Source: JAAZMA01 sp964564325 (lineage in GTDB: Bacteria; Bacillota; Clostridia; Tissierellales; Tepidimicrobiaceae). Taken from it: a stretch of DNA of 34,170 bases. The notes under the pieces were generated by a model. The model had not been told where the DNA came from, searched no databases, and saw nothing but the letters and a program-made list of their open reading frames with translations. The translations under genes and the position numbers were made by a program. This document shows positions 31,175 to 34,170 of the stretch, in pieces; positions within the stretch are counted from its first letter, which is position 1; each line of letters begins with the position of its first letter. The stretch lies in NCBI GenBank assembly GCA_964564325.1, contig CAZMBD010000007.1, positions 1 through 34,170 on the forward strand, in the 5' to 3' direction.

Positions 31175-31199
31175 ATATTCACCTCATTTCTTCAATTGG

Positions 31200-31258
31200 C
31201 AAACGTTAGGGACAGTCCCTGGCGTTTGTCAAACGTTAGGGACTGTCCCTAGCGTTTG
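31200..31258. repeat. Two tandem CAAACG-type palindromes inside the atp operon
   Basis: Two 29-base palindromes (31200-31228 and 31230-31258) have arms CAAACGTTAGGGAC and GTCCCTGGCGTTTG or GTCCCTAGCGTTTG and one unpaired centre base, separated by a single base. They match the copy at 6547-6575. Base changes in the right arms form T-G pairs in the plus-strand sense but A-C mismatches in the minus-strand transcript. A fragment AAGAACCGTCCCTTG follows at 31281-31295. Confidence 0.9.
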
Positions 31259-31306
31259 AAGCAAACTAAGGTAGGCTCTAAAGAACCGTCCCTTGTATTA
31301 GTCTTG

Positions 31307-32809
31307 CTACATACTTTTCTTAAACTCCTCTATAGCTTCCACAATTTTCGCTTCAGTTTCTTCAGTTAAATCTTTAGTTTCTCTTATAGAATCCACTATT
31401 TCAGGGTAATTATTATCTATAAAATTTAAAAACTCTTTTTCAAATTGTCCTATTTCACTTACAGGAACAGCTGTTAGATATTTATTTAGCACTGCATATA
31501 AAATTACAACTTGATGTTCTACAGAAACTGGATTATATTGAGGTTGTTTAAGTATTTCCATTATTCTTTCCCCTTGAGCAAGTCTTTCTCTCGTATCCTT
31601 ATCTAATTCTGAACCAAATTGAGCAAAGGCTGCTAAGTCTCTGTACTGAGCCAATTCTAGTTTCAAACTTCCTGCTACTTTTTTCATAGCCTTGATTTGA
31701 GCTGCTCCTCCTACTCTAGATACAGAAAGTCCAGTATTTATCGCTGGTCTTTGTCCTGCAAAGAATAAATCTGTTTCTAAGAATATTTGCCCATCAGTAA
31801 TGGAAATAACATTGGTTGGAATATAGGCTGAAATATCTCCTGCTAAAGTCTCTATAATTGGAAGTGCTGTAATACTTCCACCACCGTATTTTTCATCTAA
31901 TCTAGCTGATCTTTCAAGTAATCTAGAATGTAGATAGAATACATCTCCTGGGAAAGCTTCTCTTCCTGGTGGTCTTCTCAATAATAATGACATTGCCCTA
32001 TATGCAATGGCATGTTTGGATAAATCGTCATATACTATTAACACATCTTTACCATTATCCATAAATTCTTCACCCATACTAACTCCTGCATAGGGTGCAA
32101 TATATTGTAATGGTGCTAATTCACTAGCTGTAGCTGAAACTACTATAGTATAATCCATAGCACCTTGTTTTTCCAATACATCTACTATTTGAGCTACTGT
32201 AGATTTTTTCTGTCCTATGGCCACATATATACATACAACATCTTGATCTTTTTGATTGATAATAGTATCTACTGCTATTGCAGTTTTCCCTGTTTGCCTA
32301 TCTCCAATAATAAGTTCCCTTTGTCCTCTACCTATTGGGAACATGGAGTCAATGGATTTTATTCCTGTTTGTAGTGGTTGATCTACTGATTTTCTAGTGA
32401 TAACCCCAGGAGCTATCCTCTCAATTGGTCTAAATTTAGTAGCATTAATAGGTCCTTTTCCATCTATAGGTTGACCTAGGGCATTTACAACTCTCCCTAT
32501 CATTACATCTCCTACAGGGACCTCTACTATTCTATTAGTCTTTTTAACTATATCTCCTTCTTTAATATTCTTATCAGAACCTAAAAGTACACAACCTACA
32601 TTGTCCTCTTCTAAGTTAAGTGCCATACCATAAACTTCACCTGGAAATTCTATTAATTCTCCAGCCATACAAGCTTCTAATCCATGAATTCTTGCAATAC
32701 CGTCTCCTACTTGGATCACAGTACCTACATCCACCATATTTAATTTCTTTTCATAATTTTTAATTTGTTCTTTTATAACTGAACTGATTTCTTCTGGTCT
32801 TAACTCCAT
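31307..32809 (-). CDS. atpA: ATP synthase F1 subunit alpha
   Basis: This 500-residue subunit alternates with beta in the F1 head and binds nucleotide without catalysis. Walker A GDRQTGKTAIAVD, the VLIVYDDLSKHAIAYRAMSL segment and ALPIIETLAGDISAYIPTNV are visible. GGGTGAG precedes ATG 32809. It lies 18 bases after atpH. The 132-base space after it holds two palindromes. Confidence 0.98.
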   Translation of the reverse strand: MELRPEEISSVIKEQIKNYEKKLNMVDVGTVIQVGDGIARIHGLEACMAGELIEFPGEVYGMALNLEEDNVGCVLLGSDKNIKEGDIVKKTNRIVEVPVGDVMIGRVVNALGQPIDGKGPINATKFRPIERIAPGVITRKSVDQPLQTGIKSIDSMFPIGRGQRELIIGDRQTGKTAIAVDTIINQKDQDVVCIYVAIGQKKSTVAQIVDVLEKQGAMDYTIVVSATASELAPLQYIAPYAGVSMGEEFMDNGKDVLIVYDDLSKHAIAYRAMSLLLRRPPGREAFPGDVFYLHSRLLERSARLDEKYGGGSITALPIIETLAGDISAYIPTNVISITDGQIFLETDLFFAGQRPAINTGLSVSRVGGAAQIKAMKKVAGSLKLELAQYRDLAAFAQFGSELDKDTRERLAQGERIMEILKQPQYNPVSVEHQVVILYAVLNKYLTAVPVSEIGQFEKEFLNFIDNNYPEIVDSIRETKDLTEETEAKIVEAIEEFKKSM

Positions 32810-32827
32810 TTTCTCACCCCAGCTTTC

Positions 32828-33370
32828 CTATAATATTCCTGTCTTAATAGTTCTTTCAATATTTTGTAATTGAGATTTTATACTTCCATCTATAATTTTA
32901 TTTTCAATCTTTAAAAGTACCCCGCCCAATATACTAGGGTCTACAATATTCTTTAAATTTATATTTTTACTCATCTTATTCCCAATAATTACTTTAAGCT
33001 TTTCTTGAGATTTACTATCCATAGGTACTGCTGTTATGGCAGTAACTTCTATAATATTTTCCTGTTCATTAAATAATTTATTAAATTCTTTGGCTATTTC
33101 CATTAAATGTTTTTCTCTTCTTTTATCTACTATTATATATAGAAAATTTAACATTTCCTGAGATACATTTTTGCCAAATATATTATTTAATAAATCTTTT
33201 TTCTCATCCTTTGAAATTTTTGGATGAGAAAGTATAGCCTGAATTTTAGGCTCATATTCTAAAACATTATTAATATATTCTAAATTCTTTTGAAATTCCT
33301 TTAATTTATCTAATTCTAAACCAGCTTCAAATAAGGCATTAGCATATCTATTGCTTACTAATTTTGCCAT
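32828..33370 (-). CDS. atpH: ATP synthase F1 subunit delta
   Basis: This 180-residue peripheral stalk subunit ties F1 to the b subunit. The N-terminus LVSNRYANALFEAGLELDKL, a HPKISKDEKKDLLNNIF segment and the C-terminal PSILGGVLLKIENKIIDGSI are typical. It overlaps atpF by 13 bases, which suggests translational coupling. Confidence 0.96.
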   Translation of the reverse strand: MAKLVSNRYANALFEAGLELDKLKEFQKNLEYINNVLEYEPKIQAILSHPKISKDEKKDLLNNIFGKNVSQEMLNFLYIIVDKRREKHLMEIAKEFNKLFNEQENIIEVTAITAVPMDSKSQEKLKVIIGNKMSKNINLKNIVDPSILGGVLLKIENKIIDGSIKSQLQNIERTIKTGIL

Positions 33371-33870
33371 TTAGATGTACCTACCTCATCTATAAATTTG
33401 TTAATTAAATCTTGTTGAGAAGCTAAATCTAAATTTTCTTGCATTATTTTAGAAGCAATAAGTACAGCCATTTCTCCCGCTTCCTTTTGTACATCCATTA
33501 GGGCTTTTTCTTTTTCTATTTGAATTTCTTTTTTTGCCTTATCTACTATTTTATTGGCTTCTTCTTTAGCTTCTAATATTATATCTTCTCTTATTTCTTC
33601 ACCACGTCTTCTACCATTTTCTACAATGGTTTGAGACTCACCCTTAGCTTCTTGGATTTTTTCTTCATATTGAGTTTTTAATGCTAAAGCTTCCTCTTTA
33701 GTAATTTTAGCTTCATCTATATTTTTTTGAATATTTTCTTGTCTTTCATTTAATTTTTTTGAAACTGGTTCATATAATAATTTTCTAAGTCCTAATAACA
33801 ATACTAGGAATGCTCCTAAGGTCAAAAGCATAGACATACCTTCTGGTATGACCCTTACATCTATCTCCAT
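33358..33870 (-). CDS. atpF: ATP synthase Fo subunit b
   Basis: This 170-residue stator subunit has a membrane helix near the N-terminus (about 13-29, SMLLTLGAFLVLLLGLRKL) and then a long charged coiled coil to the C-terminus (VSKKLNERQENIQKNIDEAK and onward). It dimerises and binds delta. GGAGG precedes ATG 33870. It follows atpE by a spacer that contains a small hairpin. Confidence 0.96.
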   Translation of the reverse strand: MEIDVRVIPEGMSMLLTLGAFLVLLLGLRKLLYEPVSKKLNERQENIQKNIDEAKITKEEALALKTQYEEKIQEAKGESQTIVENGRRRGEEIREDIILEAKEEANKIVDKAKKEIQIEKEKALMDVQKEAGEMAVLIASKIMQENLDLASQQDLINKFIDEVGTSKWQN

Positions 33871-33908
33871 TATTTAAAACCTCCTTTTCATGAGGGTATT
33901 TCAAGATT

Positions 33909-33927
33909 AGGAGCCGCAAGGGCCCCT
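33909..33927 (-). other. Stem-loop between atpE and atpF
   Basis: The minus-strand RNA forms AGGGGCC / GGCTCCT with a 5-base loop; one base pair is G-U only on this strand (it would be A-C on the other), favouring a role in the atp transcript. It may affect mRNA decay or the higher output needed for the c subunit. There is no U-run, so it is not a terminator. Confidence 0.5.
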
Positions 33928-33931
33928 GAAA

Positions 33932-34170
33932 TTATAATCCTAAGTCTATATATGCTTTTAATAGTGGTCTAACAAATAGAAGAATTATAGCAATTAACAA
34001 ACTGTAAATACCAGTTGTCTCTGCTACTGCTTGACCTAGAAGCATAGTTCTAGTTATTTCTCCTGCTGCTTCTGGTTGTCTACCTACTGCCTCAGCACCT
34101 GATGCTGCTGCACGACCTTGACCAATCCCAGGTCCTAAACCTGCTATCATTGCAATACCTGCACCTATTG
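33932..34170 (-). CDS. atpE: ATP synthase Fo subunit c, C-terminal part (gene cut by window edge)
   Basis: The visible 78 or so residues include most of both helices of the c-ring subunit. Helix 1 ends with IAGLGPGIGQGRAA, the loop has VGRQPEAAGEITRTM, and helix 2 carries the ion-binding site LGQAVAETTGIYSLLIAIIL. The PxxxQ motif in helix 1, the Glu-Thr pair in AETTG and the Tyr five residues after Glu match the sodium-binding set seen in Ilyobacter-type enzymes (with Thr in place of Ser). The N-terminal start lies beyond the window. The gene precedes atpF; atpB would lie further upstream. Confidence 0.95.
   Translation of the reverse strand, partial: IGAGIAMIAGLGPGIGQGRAAASGAEAVGRQPEAAGEITRTMLLGQAVAETTGIYSLLIAIILLFVRPLLKAYIDLGL

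Noticed and set aside
31200..31258. Possible minimal CRISPR array (two near-identical repeats)
   Set aside because: The units are palindromes one base apart with no spacers and no cas genes nearby; the same unit occurs singly at 6547.

Overview
The window is a stretch of a low-GC, spore-forming, flagellated Gram-positive chromosome, most likely a Clostridia member (Tissierellia-like is my best guess, from gene content and style, not from a search). Evidence: AT-rich codon use, strong GGAGG ribosome binding sites with frequent TTG/GTG starts, sporulation genes (spoIIID, spoIIQ, spoIID), a SAM-I riboswitch before metK, and blocks of gene order that match my memory of Bacillus subtilis. A run of 100 N (8735-8834) marks an assembly gap. 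Both window ends cut genes: a nuclease-helicase on the left and atpE on the right.

Left block (1-12033, all minus strand). Reading in the direction of transcription: recD2, comFC, yvyF, flgM (both broken by the gap), flgN, two tandem flgK genes, flgL, fliW, csrA. A REC/HD-GYP cyclic-di-GMP phosphodiesterase, an SH3/L,D-transpeptidase, a MazG-like pyrophosphohydrolase and the start of a nuclease-helicase follow. This is the comF-flagellar-csrA arrangement of Bacilli, with the HD-GYP gene lying beyond csrA.

Middle block (12084-15784, minus strand). A ComK-like gene lies next to an uncharacterised cassette: an alternative sigma factor, DUF1659, DUF2922 and a 47-residue YvrJ-type membrane peptide. 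A near-consensus LexA (SOS) box lies upstream of the sigma gene, and a second LexA-like site sits between the -35 and -10 of the ComK-like promoter. I consider this the most interesting part of the window. Then comes metK with its riboswitch and promoter.

Plus-strand island (15876-20354): a COG2426 small membrane export protein, tRNA-Pro(TGG), a TtcA-type PP-loop enzyme and a large secreted phosphodiester glycosidase.

Right block (20354-34170, mostly minus). A FlgJ-N rod-binding protein, flhP, flhO (behind a perfect sigma-28/SigD promoter), mbl and spoIIID are followed by divergent spoIIQ (minus) and spoIID (plus). Then come murA, ywmB and the ATP synthase operon atpE-F-H-A-G-D-C. The c subunit carries residues expected of a sodium-coupled enzyme.

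Scattered between genes is a family of perfect or near-perfect palindromes built around a GGGACAGTCCC-type core. Two have AAATAACTTACAATTT arms and three have CAAACG arms; related GGGACGG/GGGACA fragments occur elsewhere. One forms a shared terminator holding the stop codons of both spoIID and murA; two lie in tandem between atpG and atpA.
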